DNA of 64,000 nt from Archangium violaceum. Its GTDB lineage: Bacteria > Myxococcota > Myxococcia > Myxococcales > Myxococcaceae. Made by a program: the position numbers and the translations under genes. The notes under the pieces are model-generated. The model saw nothing but the letters and a program-made list of their open reading frames with translations, was not told the origin of the DNA and did not search any database. Shown here one piece after another: positions 16,938-25,746 of the stretch; the stretch's first letter is position 1, and each line of letters begins with the position of its first letter. Location: assembly GCF_016887565.1 (NCBI RefSeq), contig NZ_CP069396.1, positions 4,801,001 through 4,865,000 of the forward strand, in the 5' to 3' direction.

Positions 16938-19436
16938 ATGGCCATGAACGAGCGTTACGAGCCGCAGGCAATCGAGCAGAAGTGGCAGATCCGTTGGGAA
17001 GAGGCGGGGGTGTTCCGGGCGGGCAAGCGTCCGGGGGCTCCGAAGAAGTACATCCTCGAGATGCTGCCGTACCCCAGCGGGAAGATGCACATGGGGCACG
17101 TGCGCAACTACCTCATCGGTGACGTGTACGCGCGCTTCTTCCAGATGAAGGGCTATGACGTGCTGCACCCCATGGGGTGGGACGCCTTCGGTCTGCCGGC
17201 GGAGAACGCGGCCATCAAGGACGGCGTGCACCCGGCGGTGCGCACCCGGGAGAACATCGACTCCTTCAAGAAGGAGATCCGCTCGCTGGGCTACAGCTAC
17301 GACTGGACCCGCGAGGTCAACACCAGCGAGCCCGAGTACTACCGCTGGAACCAGTGGTTCTTCATCCAGATGCTGGAGCGCGGGCTGGTCTATCGCCGTT
17401 TCAGCAAGGTGAACTGGTGTACGGGCTGTCTGACCGTCATCGCCAACGAGCAGGTGAAGGAAGGCACGTGCGAGCGCTGCGAGTCCCCGGTGGTGGACAA
17501 GGAGCTGCCCGAGTGGTCCTTCCGCATCACGAAGTACTCGCAGGAGCTGCTGGACGGGTTGGATCAGCTCAAGGAGTGGCCCGAGCGCATCACCTCCATG
17601 CAGCGCAACTGGATCGGCCGCTCCGAGGGGGTGGAGGCGGACTTCGACGTCCAGGGCGGTAACGCGCGCATCCGCGTCTTCACCACGCGCATCGACACCA
17701 TCTACGGCTGCACGTACGTGGTGCTGGCGCCGGACCACAAGCTGGTGTCGCAGATCACCACCCCCGCGCAGCGCGCCGAGGTGGAGGCCTTCGTGAAGAA
17801 GATGGCGACCGTCTCCAAGACGGACCGCACCGCCGAGGGCGCCACGAAGGAGGGCGTCTTCACGGGCGCTCACGCCATCAACCCGTTCACCGGCCAGCCG
17901 GTGCCCATCTGGATCGCCAACTTCGTGCTGTCCGACTACGGCACGGGCGCGGTGATGAGCGTGCCGGCGCACGACGAGCGCGACTTCGAGTTCGCGCGCA
18001 AGTTCGGCCTGCCCGTGAAGGTGGTGGTGCAGCCGGCCTCGGGCGACAAGCTGCCGCCGGGGGACAAGCTGGAGGCGGCGTACACCGAGGACGGCGTGCT
18101 GGTGGACTCGGGGGAGCACACCGGGCTGAGCTCGGCCGAGGCGCGCCAGAAGATGGGCGCGAAGCTGAAGGCCGAGGGCCGCGGCGAGCCCAAGGTGACG
18201 TACCGCCAGAAGGACTGGGGCTTCAGCCGCCAGCGCTACTGGGGCACGCCCATCCCCATCGTCTACTGCGAGAAGTGCGATCCGGAGCGCAAGGGCCAGC
18301 CGGTGCCGCTGGATCAGCTGCCGGTGCGCCTGCCGGAGATCGACACCCAGGCGGTGCTGACGGGCAAGGGCGAGCCGCCCCTGGCCAAGGTGCCCTCGTG
18401 GGTGAACACCACCTGCCCCAAGTGCTCCGGCCCCGCCAGGCGCGAGGCGGAGACGATGGACACCTTCGTCGACTCCTGCTGGTACTTCGCGCGCTACCTG
18501 TCGCCGAAGTACGACGCGGCGCCCTTCGACGCGAAGGAGGCCCAGCGCTGGTTGCCGGTGGACGTGTACGTGGGCGGCCCCGAGCACGCGGTGATGCACC
18601 TGCTGTACTTCCGGTTCTGGACCCGGGTGATGAAGCTGCTGGGGTTGAGCCCGGTGGACGAGCCCGTCACGCGGCTGGTGACGCAGGGCATCGTCAACGG
18701 CCCGGACGGGCGGAAGATGTCCAAGCGTTGGGGCAACGTGGTGGCGCCCGCCTCCATCGTGTCCAAGTACGGCGCCGACACCGCGCGCGCCTACGTGCTG
18801 TTCGCCGGCCCGCCGGAGCGTGACTTCGACTGGTCCGACGACCAGGTGGAGGGCGCCTTCCGCTTCCTGAAGCGGGTGTGGACGCTGGCCGTGCAGCACC
18901 AGGGCGCGGTCGGGGCCACGCACACGGGGGCCTTCGAGGGCAAGGCGCTGGAGATCCGCCGCGCCGCGCACAAGTGCCTGAAGCGGGTGGGGGAGGCCAT
19001 CGAGCGCCTGTCCTTCAACACGGCCATCGCCGGCACCATGGAGTACGTGAACGCGCTGTACGCGCTGGGCACGCCGGAGACGGCCGCGGAGAAGGCCGCC
19101 ATGGTGGAGGCCATCCGGACGCTGACGGTGGTGCTGACGCCGTTCGCCCCGCACCTGGCCGACGAGATCGCCGAGGCCTACGGCTCCAAGGAGTTCACCG
19201 TGACGCAGGGCTGGCCGGAGTTCGACCCGGCCCTGGTGGTGGACGACGTGATTCCGTACGCGGTGCAGGTGAACGGCAAGCTGCGTGCGGAGATCCGCGT
19301 GTCGGCGGACGCGGCCGAGGCGGACGTGCGCGCCGTGGCCGAGGCCGATGAGCGGGTGCAGGCCGCCATGGCGGGCAAGACGCTGCGCAAGTTCGTCTTC
19401 GTGCCCAAGCGGCTGGTGAACTTCGTCGTCGGCTGA
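16938..19436 (+). CDS. leuS: Leucyl-tRNA synthetase
   Basis: An 832-aa class I aminoacyl-tRNA synthetase of bacterial LeuRS type. The HIGH motif appears as HMGH (in SGKMHMGHVRN) and the KMSKS loop as KMSKR (DGRKMSKRWGN). The editing CP1 domain sits between them, including the TRIDTIYG threonine-rich site and the DYGTGAVM motif with the conserved DERD region. The C-terminal anticodon-binding and LeuRS tail (VQVNGKLRAEI, KFVFVPKRLVNFVVG) are complete. It charges tRNA-Leu in the cytosol. No Shine-Dalgarno is evident before the ATG. It heads a short leuS-lptE gene row. Confidence 0.97.
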   Translation: MAMNERYEPQAIEQKWQIRWEEAGVFRAGKRPGAPKKYILEMLPYPSGKMHMGHVRNYLIGDVYARFFQMKGYDVLHPMGWDAFGLPAENAAIKDGVHPAVRTRENIDSFKKEIRSLGYSYDWTREVNTSEPEYYRWNQWFFIQMLERGLVYRRFSKVNWCTGCLTVIANEQVKEGTCERCESPVVDKELPEWSFRITKYSQELLDGLDQLKEWPERITSMQRNWIGRSEGVEADFDVQGGNARIRVFTTRIDTIYGCTYVVLAPDHKLVSQITTPAQRAEVEAFVKKMATVSKTDRTAEGATKEGVFTGAHAINPFTGQPVPIWIANFVLSDYGTGAVMSVPAHDERDFEFARKFGLPVKVVVQPASGDKLPPGDKLEAAYTEDGVLVDSGEHTGLSSAEARQKMGAKLKAEGRGEPKVTYRQKDWGFSRQRYWGTPIPIVYCEKCDPERKGQPVPLDQLPVRLPEIDTQAVLTGKGEPPLAKVPSWVNTTCPKCSGPARREAETMDTFVDSCWYFARYLSPKYDAAPFDAKEAQRWLPVDVYVGGPEHAVMHLLYFRFWTRVMKLLGLSPVDEPVTRLVTQGIVNGPDGRKMSKRWGNVVAPASIVSKYGADTARAYVLFAGPPERDFDWSDDQVEGAFRFLKRVWTLAVQHQGAVGATHTGAFEGKALEIRRAAHKCLKRVGEAIERLSFNTAIAGTMEYVNALYALGTPETAAEKAAMVEAIRTLTVVLTPFAPHLADEIAEAYGSKEFTVTQGWPEFDPALVVDDVIPYAVQVNGKLRAEIRVSADAAEADVRAVAEADERVQAAMAGKTLRKFVFVPKRLVNFVVG

Positions 19437-19448
19437 GACGGGGGCCCG

Positions 19449-20033
19449 GTGCCGACCGAGGTCCTCGTCATGTGCACGCGGTGCGGCCGCCCCCAGCGCG
19501 CGGGGGCGGGCCGCTGTGCCGCGTGTGGAGCCGAGCTGCCGGAGGCGCCCCTGCCTTCGCCGGCTGGCTCCTCCTCGGGTCCCTTCCTCTCGGCGGAGCT
19601 CGCGGGGGGGCGCGTCCTCGTCGGCGAGGGCAACCGCCTCTCCTTCCGTCCGGGCGCCTCCGCCACGCCCTTCCTCCTCGAGCTGCCCGGCCTGCGCCGC
19701 CTGTCGCTGGTGCGCCGGCCGCGCTACGAGGCCCTGCTCCTCACCGCCGTGGCGCTCGGGCTGTTGCCCTTCGTTCCCCTGGCGGTGGCGCGGGGAGTGC
19801 TCGTGCTGGTGGCGCTCGCGGGCGTGGCCCTCGCGCTCTCCGGGCGGCGCTACACGCTCGTCCTGGAGTCCTCGGGCCAGGTGGAGACGCGCTGGGACCT
19901 CGGGGCCGTGCGGCGGGGCTCTCCCCAGGAGCAGCGCCTGCGGGACGCCTGGAGCACGCTCTCGGGCGTGGTGCGCTCGCGAGGCGTGGAGGTGAGCGAG
20001 TCCTTCTCGCGGGACGGCTCCCCTCGCGCTTGA
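19449..20033 (+). CDS. Zinc-ribbon membrane protein of unknown function
   Basis: A 194-aa protein between leuS and lptE. N-terminal zinc ribbon with two CxxC pairs (C9, C12; C23, C26: CTRCG and CAACG). A hydrophobic hairpin at about 100-130 (ALLLTAVALGLLPFVPL and VLVLVALAGVALAL) suggests an integral membrane anchor. The rest has no recognised domain. The start is a GTG. Because it lies in the leuS-lptE interval, co-expression is likely, but a role in LPS export is only a guess from position. Confidence 0.65.
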   Translation: MPTEVLVMCTRCGRPQRAGAGRCAACGAELPEAPLPSPAGSSSGPFLSAELAGGRVLVGEGNRLSFRPGASATPFLLELPGLRRLSLVRRPRYEALLLTAVALGLLPFVPLAVARGVLVLVALAGVALALSGRRYTLVLESSGQVETRWDLGAVRRGSPQEQRLRDAWSTLSGVVRSRGVEVSESFSRDGSPRA

Positions 20034-20057
20034 CCGCGGGGATCGCACCGCTACTGT
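20030..20057 (+). promoter_or_regulatory. Sigma-A-like promoter upstream of lptE
   Basis: TTGACC (20030-20035) and TACTGT (20052-20057) are separated by 16 nt. TTGACC is close to the -35 consensus. The -10 ends 7 nt before the lptE ATG at 20065, predicting a leaderless or near-leaderless transcript. Confidence 0.4.
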
Positions 20058-20064
20058 GGGCGTC

Positions 20065-20607
20065 ATGTCCCGGTTGAGCGCGGTGGGGTGGGTCTTCTTG
20101 CTGTCAGGTCTCGGGTGTGGCTACCGCTTCACGTCCAGGAGCGCGGGGCTGCCCGAGGGGGTGCACTCGGTGTGTGCCCCCGTCTTCCGCAACGACACGT
20201 CCGAGCCGGGCCTGGAGCTGCTCTTCACCCAGGCCTTCCGTCAGGAGCTGGGGCGGACCGGGGCGCTCGGAGGGACGGGGGCGTGCGATGCGTCGGTGGA
20301 GGGCGTGGTGGTGTCCGTGAGCAGCGCGCCCACCATCGTCACCGAGCCCGTCTATCAGGGGAACACCTTGGTGGCCGGCTCGCAGCTCGCCAGCTATCGC
20401 GCCTCGGCGGCGGTGCTGTTGCGGCTGTCGAAGGACGGACAGGTGCTGTCGGAGACGACCGTCTCCGGCAACGAGGACTTCCTTCCGGGCACGGCGAGCG
20501 CGTCCGGCGATGTCCTGGAGGTGGAGGCCAACCGGCAGGCCGCGCTTCACCGTCTCGCGGAGACGCTGATGCGCGAGGGATTCGACCGGTTGGCCAGCAA
20601 CTGGTGA
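20065..20607 (+). CDS. lptE: LPS-assembly lipoprotein LptE
   Basis: A 180-aa lipoprotein (signal peptide, Cys in GLGCGYRF). The mature start CGYRF, the PEGVHSVCAPVFRNDTSEPGL stretch and the long-range VSGNEDFLPG segment resemble LptE/RlpB of delta-proteobacteria. LptE is the outer-membrane plug lipoprotein of the LptD translocon that places LPS on the cell surface. Position supports the call: leuS-lptE order is shared with gamma-proteobacteria such as E. coli (leuS-lptE-holA). The start ATG lacks a Shine-Dalgarno. An earlier GTG at 20056 is less likely. Confidence 0.78.
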   Translation: MSRLSAVGWVFLLSGLGCGYRFTSRSAGLPEGVHSVCAPVFRNDTSEPGLELLFTQAFRQELGRTGALGGTGACDASVEGVVVSVSSAPTIVTEPVYQGNTLVAGSQLASYRASAAVLLRLSKDGQVLSETTVSGNEDFLPGTASASGDVLEVEANRQAALHRLAETLMREGFDRLASNW

Positions 20608-20619
20608 CGACCGCGACGA

Positions 20620-20901
20620 CTACTTCGCGGCGGCGGCGGCCTTGGCGCGGTTGGTGGCCTTGGCCAGCCGGGAGATGCGGCGCGAGGCGGCGCGCTTGTG
20701 CACGACACCCTTGGAGGCGGCCTTGTTGATGGTGCGCGTGGCGGCCTTGAGGGCATCCGCGGTCTTACCCGCGTCCTTCGTGGTCAGGGTCTCGCGCAGG
20801 CTCTTCACGGCGTCCTTCACCGTGGTGCGGATGTTGATGTTGCGGGCGCGGCGCTTCTGCGCCTGGCGGTTACGCTTCTCTGCGGACTTGGTGTTGGCCA
20901 A
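20620..20901 (-). CDS. rpsT: 30S ribosomal protein S20
   Basis: A 93-aa, strongly basic protein: the ANTKSAEKRNRQAQKRR N-terminus, the NKAASKGVVHKRAASRRISRLAK helix and an Ala/Lys-rich end match bacterial S20 (85-90 aa). It binds 16S rRNA early in 30S assembly. The start codon is TTG, preceded by GGAG 6 nt upstream. E. coli rpsT also starts with UUG, which contributes to autogenous control, so the rare start may be functional. It ends 12 nt from lptE, tail-to-tail. Confidence 0.96.
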   Translation of the reverse strand: MANTKSAEKRNRQAQKRRARNINIRTTVKDAVKSLRETLTTKDAGKTADALKAATRTINKAASKGVVHKRAASRRISRLAKATNRAKAAAAAK

Positions 20902-20977
20902 GGTGATCTCCAGCTTACTTCTGTGGAAAAGAGGGGCCGTACCTACTTCGGCGCCTACCGAGCGTCAAGGCTTGCGT

Positions 20978-20994
20978 GATCCGTGCCACGGATC
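20978..20994 (-). terminator. Perfect 7-bp hairpin downstream of the mazG gene
   Basis: GATCCGT and ACGGATC pair perfectly around a 3-nt loop, 21 nt beyond the mazG stop on its strand and upstream of rpsT. No T-tract follows, so this may be a terminator or a processing site. Confidence 0.35.
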
Positions 20995-21014
20995 GGACGC
21001 TCGTCACACATCAA

Positions 21015-22187
21015 TCAGCGGCCTCCGAAGGCGTATTCCCACCGGAAGCCGGCCGGATCCCGGAAGGTGATCCGCCCGGAGCCGGCCTCGCCCTCCACGA
21101 CGCACCCCGGCCACGCCTTCTCCAGGGTGGTGCGCAGCCGCTCCACCGCCGCGGCGGACGGTGCCCCAAAGGTGAGGGTAGCGGGGGAGGGAGCGCCGGC
21201 TCCCGCCGTGAAGGCGAGCCGGTACAGTCCGTCACCGTACACCGCCTCGTCCGGCGCACCCCGCTCGGCGCTCCAGCCGAGGAGGGGGGCCACGGCGTCC
21301 CAGAAGGCCCGCTGGGCGGCGAGGTCCGCCACCAGGAGGCGCAGCCCCACCAGGGGCGCGCGGGGGACGCGGGTCGGGGGCGGAAGGGCCTTCTCCACCC
21401 CCTTGGCTGCCTGCCAGTGGCGCTCCATGTGCTCCAGCGTGGCCTCGCCCAGCGGCACGCCCTCCGAGCGCAGGGCGGACTCGATGTGCTGGAAGCGCGT
21501 GGTGAAGCGGCGGATGGCCATGCGCAGCGCGTCCTCGGCGGGCGTGTGGAGGAAGCGCGCGAGGTTGGCCAGCGAGAAGAGGACGTCGCCCAGCTCGTGC
21601 TCCAGCTCGTCCCGGTTTCCCGAGGCGATGGCCTCGTCCAGCTCCCCCAGCTCCTCGTACAGCTTGGCGCGCACCTCCTGGACGCTCGGCCAGTCGAACC
21701 CGATGCGGCTCGCCTTCTCGGTGAGCCGCTCGGCACGCATCAGCGAGGGCGCGGCCGTGGGCACACCGTCGAGCACCGAGCCCTCCCGGCCCGTCTTCTT
21801 CTTGCGCTCCTCCGCCTTGAGCTTCGCCCAGTTGGCCAGCGGCTGCGGGGTGCCGTCCGCCTGCTTCTCTCCGAAGACGTGTGGGTGCCGGTGGGTGAGC
21901 TTGTCGCTGATCGACTGGCACACGTCCGCCATGGAGTACTCCCCCAGCTCCTCCGCCAGCCGGGCGTGGAAGACGATCTGGAAGAGCAGATCCCCATGCT
22001 CCTCGCACAGCGCCCGCCACGGACCGCCCTCGGCCACCCGGTCCATTTCGTCGAGGACCTCGAACGCCTCCTCGAGCAGGTACGGACGCAGCGAGCGCAG
22101 GTCCTGCTCCCTGTCCCAGGGACAGTCGGCTCGCAGGCGGGCCATGATTCCCATCAGCCTGTCCAGTTGCTCCCCTGCTGCACTCAC
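21015..22187 (-). CDS. mazG: MazG nucleoside-triphosphate pyrophosphohydrolase fused to a VOC-like C-terminal domain
   Basis: A 390-aa protein. Residues 1-270 contain the two MazG domains of the E. coli protein type: CPWDREQ, the EExxE helix (LLEEAFEVLDEMD), HGDLLFQIVFHA, then EELGELDEAI and HELGDVLFSLANLAR. These hydrolyse (d)NTPs to monophosphates and are linked to nucleotide pool cleaning and stringent response control. Residues about 285-390 form a VOC/glyoxalase-like module (GLRLLVADLAAQRAFWDAVAPLLG ... ITFRDPAGFRWEYA). The first-strand metal His is missing, so the VOC part is probably non-catalytic. The GTG start has AGGAGAGG upstream. The fusion is unusual. Confidence 0.88.
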   Translation of the reverse strand: MSAAGEQLDRLMGIMARLRADCPWDREQDLRSLRPYLLEEAFEVLDEMDRVAEGGPWRALCEEHGDLLFQIVFHARLAEELGEYSMADVCQSISDKLTHRHPHVFGEKQADGTPQPLANWAKLKAEERKKKTGREGSVLDGVPTAAPSLMRAERLTEKASRIGFDWPSVQEVRAKLYEELGELDEAIASGNRDELEHELGDVLFSLANLARFLHTPAEDALRMAIRRFTTRFQHIESALRSEGVPLGEATLEHMERHWQAAKGVEKALPPPTRVPRAPLVGLRLLVADLAAQRAFWDAVAPLLGWSAERGAPDEAVYGDGLYRLAFTAGAGAPSPATLTFGAPSAAAVERLRTTLEKAWPGCVVEGEAGSGRITFRDPAGFRWEYAFGGR

Positions 22188-22295
22188 GTTTTCCTCTCCT
22201 GTCCGAGCAAGCGGGCTCCTGTAGCATGCGGGGAACCGTCGGCGAGACGGGACAACTTCCTGTGGACGGCCCCGTCGCCTATCATCCGGGCCTGA

Positions 22296-24497
22296 ATGTC
22301 GCGCCTTCCCCTGTTGCGCTTCCTGTCGTTGATGATGTGCCTCGCGCTGTGGCTGCCGGCACGTCCCGCGCATGCGCAGAAGAAGCCGCAGCGCCAGGCT
22401 CCCGCGGTGCAGAAGCCGTCGTATCAGGATCCTTCGATGTTGGAGCCGGAGGAGATGACGGTCGAGCCCGATGAGACGGAGATCGACGACTCGTCCGAGG
22501 AGTCGGGCGAGGGCTCCACGCGTCAGGGCCGTGGCAAGAAGGGCAAGAACAAGAAGGGCTCGGAGGAGGACGAGGCCGAGCAGCCCGCGGAGATGACGGA
22601 GACCCCCGCGGCCGCCGCGGCGCCTCCGCCCGCTCCGGCGCCGGTGGTGCGTCCTCCGCCCCCGCCCATCCTCACCCCGCGCGTCACCGACGCGGATCTC
22701 CAGGCCGTGTGGGACCGGTGGCAGAAGGCGGTGGCCGCGCTGGACATGGAGGCGGCCCGGAAGGCCCAGCAGGAGCTGGTGTCCCTCAAGGACGACGTGG
22801 GGGCGCTGGACATGGAGGCGCTCAGCATCGGCTTCATCCGGGCGGCCGAGGGGCGGCGCAAGGCCAACGACACGGCCGGCGCGCTGCAACTGGTGGAGCA
22901 CGCGGTGGCGCTCTCGCCCAACCTTCCCTATGCGCGGCTCGCGCTCGCCGAGGCCTATGCCCGCCGCTCTCCTGGCGACGTGGGCGCGTACTCCCGTGAG
23001 CTCAAGGCCGCGCTCGAGGTGATGCTGAAGGACCCGCGCTACCGGCGTCCGGCGCTGGCGGACCTCGGGGCGGTGTGCCTGGTGGCGCTGCTGGCCACGG
23101 CGGCGGTGGTGGTGGGCGTGCTCTTCCTGCGGCGGGTGCGCTACTTCCTCCACGACTTCCACCACCTGCTTCCCCGGGCGGCGGCGAGGTGGCAGTCCGC
23201 GGCCCTCGCGGTGCTGCTGGTGATCGGCACGCCCCTGGCGCTGCGGTGGGGCCTGGTGCCCGTGCTGCTCCTGCTGCTGGCGTCGGTGTCCCTCTACCTG
23301 ACGGTGGTGGAGCGGGCGGTGGCCACGGTGCTGCTGGTGCTGGCGGCGATGGTGCCGTTCGCCGCCGGGCAGATCGCCCGGACCGCCTCCTTCGCCGGGA
23401 CGGTGGCCGAGGACGTCTACGTGCTCGAGCGCGGTGGGCTCGCGGCGGAGCAGGTGGCGGATCGGGTGCGCGCGCGGCACGAGAAGAAGCAGGCCGGCTT
23501 CGCGGAGCTGTTCGCGCTCGGGCACTTCGAGGCCCGCCGCGGGCAGATGGAAGAGGCCATCACCCACTACAAGGCGGCGGCGGTCCTGAAGCCCGGGCAC
23601 GCGGTGCTGATGACCAACCTGGCCAACGCGATGCTGGCCACGGGCGATCAGGATGGCGCGGCGCGGCTCTACGCCGAGGCCTCGGGCGCGGATCCTTCGC
23701 TGGCCGCTCCCGCCTTCAACCTGGCCGAGGTGTACCGCCGGCGTGCCGCGGTGGCGCCGGACCTGGAGATCGGCTCCGAGAACCAGAAGGCCCGCGATGC
23801 CCTGGGGGCCGCGCAGCGCCTGGATCCCTCCCTGTTGATGTGGCAGCGCCCGCCGGAGGATCGCCTGCTGATGAACCGCGTCCTGCTCGGCCCGGCGCTC
23901 GTCGAGGCGGACCTGCCGGCGACCGAGGACGCGGTGGCGGGAGATCGGGTGGAGGCGCAGCTGTCGCGCCGGCTGCTCGGTGGCGGCTCGGGTGCCGCCG
24001 CCTGGGGCCTGCCGGCGCTGGGCGCGCTGCTCGTCTTCGGGTTCGGCTTCGCCACCCGGTCGATGAAGGCCTCGCGCGAGTGCGAGAAGTGTGGCCGTCC
24101 GGTGTGCCGGCGGTGCGACAAGGAGCTGGGCGTGGCCGCCAAGATGTGCGCCCAGTGCGTCAACGTCTTCTCGCGCAAGGGCGCGGTGGAGGCGCGCGTC
24201 CGGGCCCGCAAGCAGATTGAAATCGAGCGCAACCGCAGGCTGGAGAGCGGAGTGTCGTTCGCCATCGGCTCGCTGGTGTCCGGCGCGGGCCACCTCTTCC
24301 AGGGGCTGGCGGTGCGTGGCGCCATCTACGCCTTCTTCTTCCTGCTGGCGGTGTCCGGCGTGCTGCTGCGCTCCGGGGTGCTGCGCTCGCCCTACGGCGA
24401 GGTGCCGATGTACCTCAAGCTGGCCCCGCTGTTGCTCTTCCTCATTCCCCTCCACCTTTTGACGTTGCGCGGCCTGTACCGCCGCCAGAACGAGTAG
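22296..24497 (+). CDS. TPR protein with membrane segments and a zinc-binding Cys cluster
   Basis: A 733-aa protein. A signal peptide (LMMCLALWLPARPAHAQ) is followed by a Pro/Ala/Glu/Lys-rich region, helical TPR-like repeats (about 130-250), a block of three or four membrane segments (about 255-370), TPR repeats (about 400-530), another membrane segment, and a zinc-binding cluster (CEKCGRPVCRRCDKELG and CAQCVN). Two or three membrane segments end the protein. No family name is firm; such proteins often act as envelope scaffolds. It lies 12 nt upstream of a DUF4388 gene, so the two probably form an operon. A TATCAT hexamer 10 nt before the ATG is a possible -10. Confidence 0.72.
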   Translation: MSRLPLLRFLSLMMCLALWLPARPAHAQKKPQRQAPAVQKPSYQDPSMLEPEEMTVEPDETEIDDSSEESGEGSTRQGRGKKGKNKKGSEEDEAEQPAEMTETPAAAAAPPPAPAPVVRPPPPPILTPRVTDADLQAVWDRWQKAVAALDMEAARKAQQELVSLKDDVGALDMEALSIGFIRAAEGRRKANDTAGALQLVEHAVALSPNLPYARLALAEAYARRSPGDVGAYSRELKAALEVMLKDPRYRRPALADLGAVCLVALLATAAVVVGVLFLRRVRYFLHDFHHLLPRAAARWQSAALAVLLVIGTPLALRWGLVPVLLLLLASVSLYLTVVERAVATVLLVLAAMVPFAAGQIARTASFAGTVAEDVYVLERGGLAAEQVADRVRARHEKKQAGFAELFALGHFEARRGQMEEAITHYKAAAVLKPGHAVLMTNLANAMLATGDQDGAARLYAEASGADPSLAAPAFNLAEVYRRRAAVAPDLEIGSENQKARDALGAAQRLDPSLLMWQRPPEDRLLMNRVLLGPALVEADLPATEDAVAGDRVEAQLSRRLLGGGSGAAAWGLPALGALLVFGFGFATRSMKASRECEKCGRPVCRRCDKELGVAAKMCAQCVNVFSRKGAVEARVRARKQIEIERNRRLESGVSFAIGSLVSGAGHLFQGLAVRGAIYAFFFLLAVSGVLLRSGVLRSPYGEVPMYLKLAPLLLFLIPLHLLTLRGLYRRQNE

Positions 24498-24509
24498 GTC
24501 GGAACGACG

Positions 24510-25691
24510 ATGGCCCTCTCGGGAACGCTCAAGGACTTTGGTATCGCGGACATCCTGCAGCTCATCGGGCAGCAGCAGAAGACCGGTGTCCTCTACCTCA
24601 AGAGCAAGGAGCAGGAGGTCCAGGTCTTCTTCCGGGACGGCAACATCGTCCGCGCCGAGAGCGTCACGCGGAAGAGGAAGGACCTCATCGGCAACATGCT
24701 GGTGCGCGCCGAGCTCATCTCCGAGCAGCAGCTCGAGAGCGCGCTGGACGTGCAGAAGCGCACCCTCAAGCGGCTCGGGGACGTGCTCATCGCCAGCGGC
24801 TTCATCACCGCCGAGAAGCTCAAGCAGATGATGCAGCTCCAGGTGACGGAGACCCTCTACGGGCTCTTCTCCTGGAAGGCGGGCACCTACGAGTTCAAGC
24901 AGGAGGATGTGCAGGCCGACGGGGACTCCATCACGCCGCTGCGCGCCGAGAGCGTGCTGATGGAAGGCTTCCGGATGGTGGACGAGTGGCCCCACGTCCG
25001 GAAGAAGATCTCCCACGAGGCGATGACCTTCGAGAGGGTCAAGGAGCTGCCCGCCTCCAAGGCCAAGGAGAAGGAGGACGACTTCGACGCCGCCTTCGAC
25101 GACGCCTTCTCCGAGGAGAAGAAGGACGAGAACAAGGGCGAGTTCAAGTCCATCGGCAGCTCCGAGCGCCGCGTCTACGGCCTCATCGGCCCCGGCCGCG
25201 ACGTGCGCAAGCTGGTGGACCTCAGCGGCCTGGGCGAGTTCGAGACCTGCAAGGCGCTCGTCAACCTGCTCAACCTCGAGTACGTCCGTGCCATCCAGCC
25301 CACGGGCCGGGCCGCCTCCGCGGGCGGGGCGGGCATGCTCGTCCGGGTGGGCGGCATGGTGGCCCGGGGCGTCGTCACCATGGTGGTGCTGGTCGCGCTC
25401 GGCTTCGTCGGCTCGCGGCTCAAGCCGGACACCTGGGACCTGGGCGACGAGTCCGCCTCCTCGTACGCGGACCCGGCCGCCCAGCGGCTGCTGGCCCGGG
25501 CCCAACAGGCCCGAATCGAGTCCGCCCTGGAGGTGTTCCGTCTTGAAAAGGGGAACCTTCCGGAGCGGTTGGATGCGCTGGTGGAGGTGGGTCTCCTACA
25601 GCGGGAGGATCTCCGTTACCCCTGGCGGGACGATTACTACTATCGCCGCACGTCAGACCGTCAGTTCATCCTCCTACCTCCCCTGCGCTAG
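24510..25691 (+). CDS. DUF4388-domain protein with C-terminal membrane anchor
   Basis: A 393-aa protein. Residues 1-90 carry the DUF4388 pattern (LSGTLKDFGIADILQLIG ... GVLYLKSKEQEVQVFFRDGNIVRAES), then a GspE-N-like helical segment (LGDVLIASGFITAEKLKQMMQLQ), a charged Lys/Glu/Asp linker (about 170-215), a winged-helix-like segment and one membrane span near residue 295 (GVVTMVVLVALGFVGS). The last 80 residues form a small domain (ARIESALEVFRLEKGNLPERLDALV) as in secretin-system and pseudopilin periplasmic tails. DUF4388 proteins are common in myxobacteria and often accompany two-component or motility systems. Function is unknown. Confidence 0.8.
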   Translation: MALSGTLKDFGIADILQLIGQQQKTGVLYLKSKEQEVQVFFRDGNIVRAESVTRKRKDLIGNMLVRAELISEQQLESALDVQKRTLKRLGDVLIASGFITAEKLKQMMQLQVTETLYGLFSWKAGTYEFKQEDVQADGDSITPLRAESVLMEGFRMVDEWPHVRKKISHEAMTFERVKELPASKAKEKEDDFDAAFDDAFSEEKKDENKGEFKSIGSSERRVYGLIGPGRDVRKLVDLSGLGEFETCKALVNLLNLEYVRAIQPTGRAASAGGAGMLVRVGGMVARGVVTMVVLVALGFVGSRLKPDTWDLGDESASSYADPAAQRLLARAQQARIESALEVFRLEKGNLPERLDALVEVGLLQREDLRYPWRDDYYYRRTSDRQFILLPPLR

Positions 25692-25746
25692 GCGGCACGC
25701 TTGCTTCCGCTCTTTCGCTGGCAGCGGGAGGACGTTAGCTTGAAGT

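Noticed and set aside
16869-20066. 1065-codon minus-strand frame across leuS
   Set aside because: Antisense shadow of leuS; composition His/Arg/Leu-rich with no motif.
22191-25505. In-frame upstream extension of mazG over the TPR and DUF4388 genes
   Set aside because: Only the last 390 residues (21015-22187) are MazG-like; the rest is antisense to plus-strand genes. The GTG with AGGAGAGG at 22187 is the better start.
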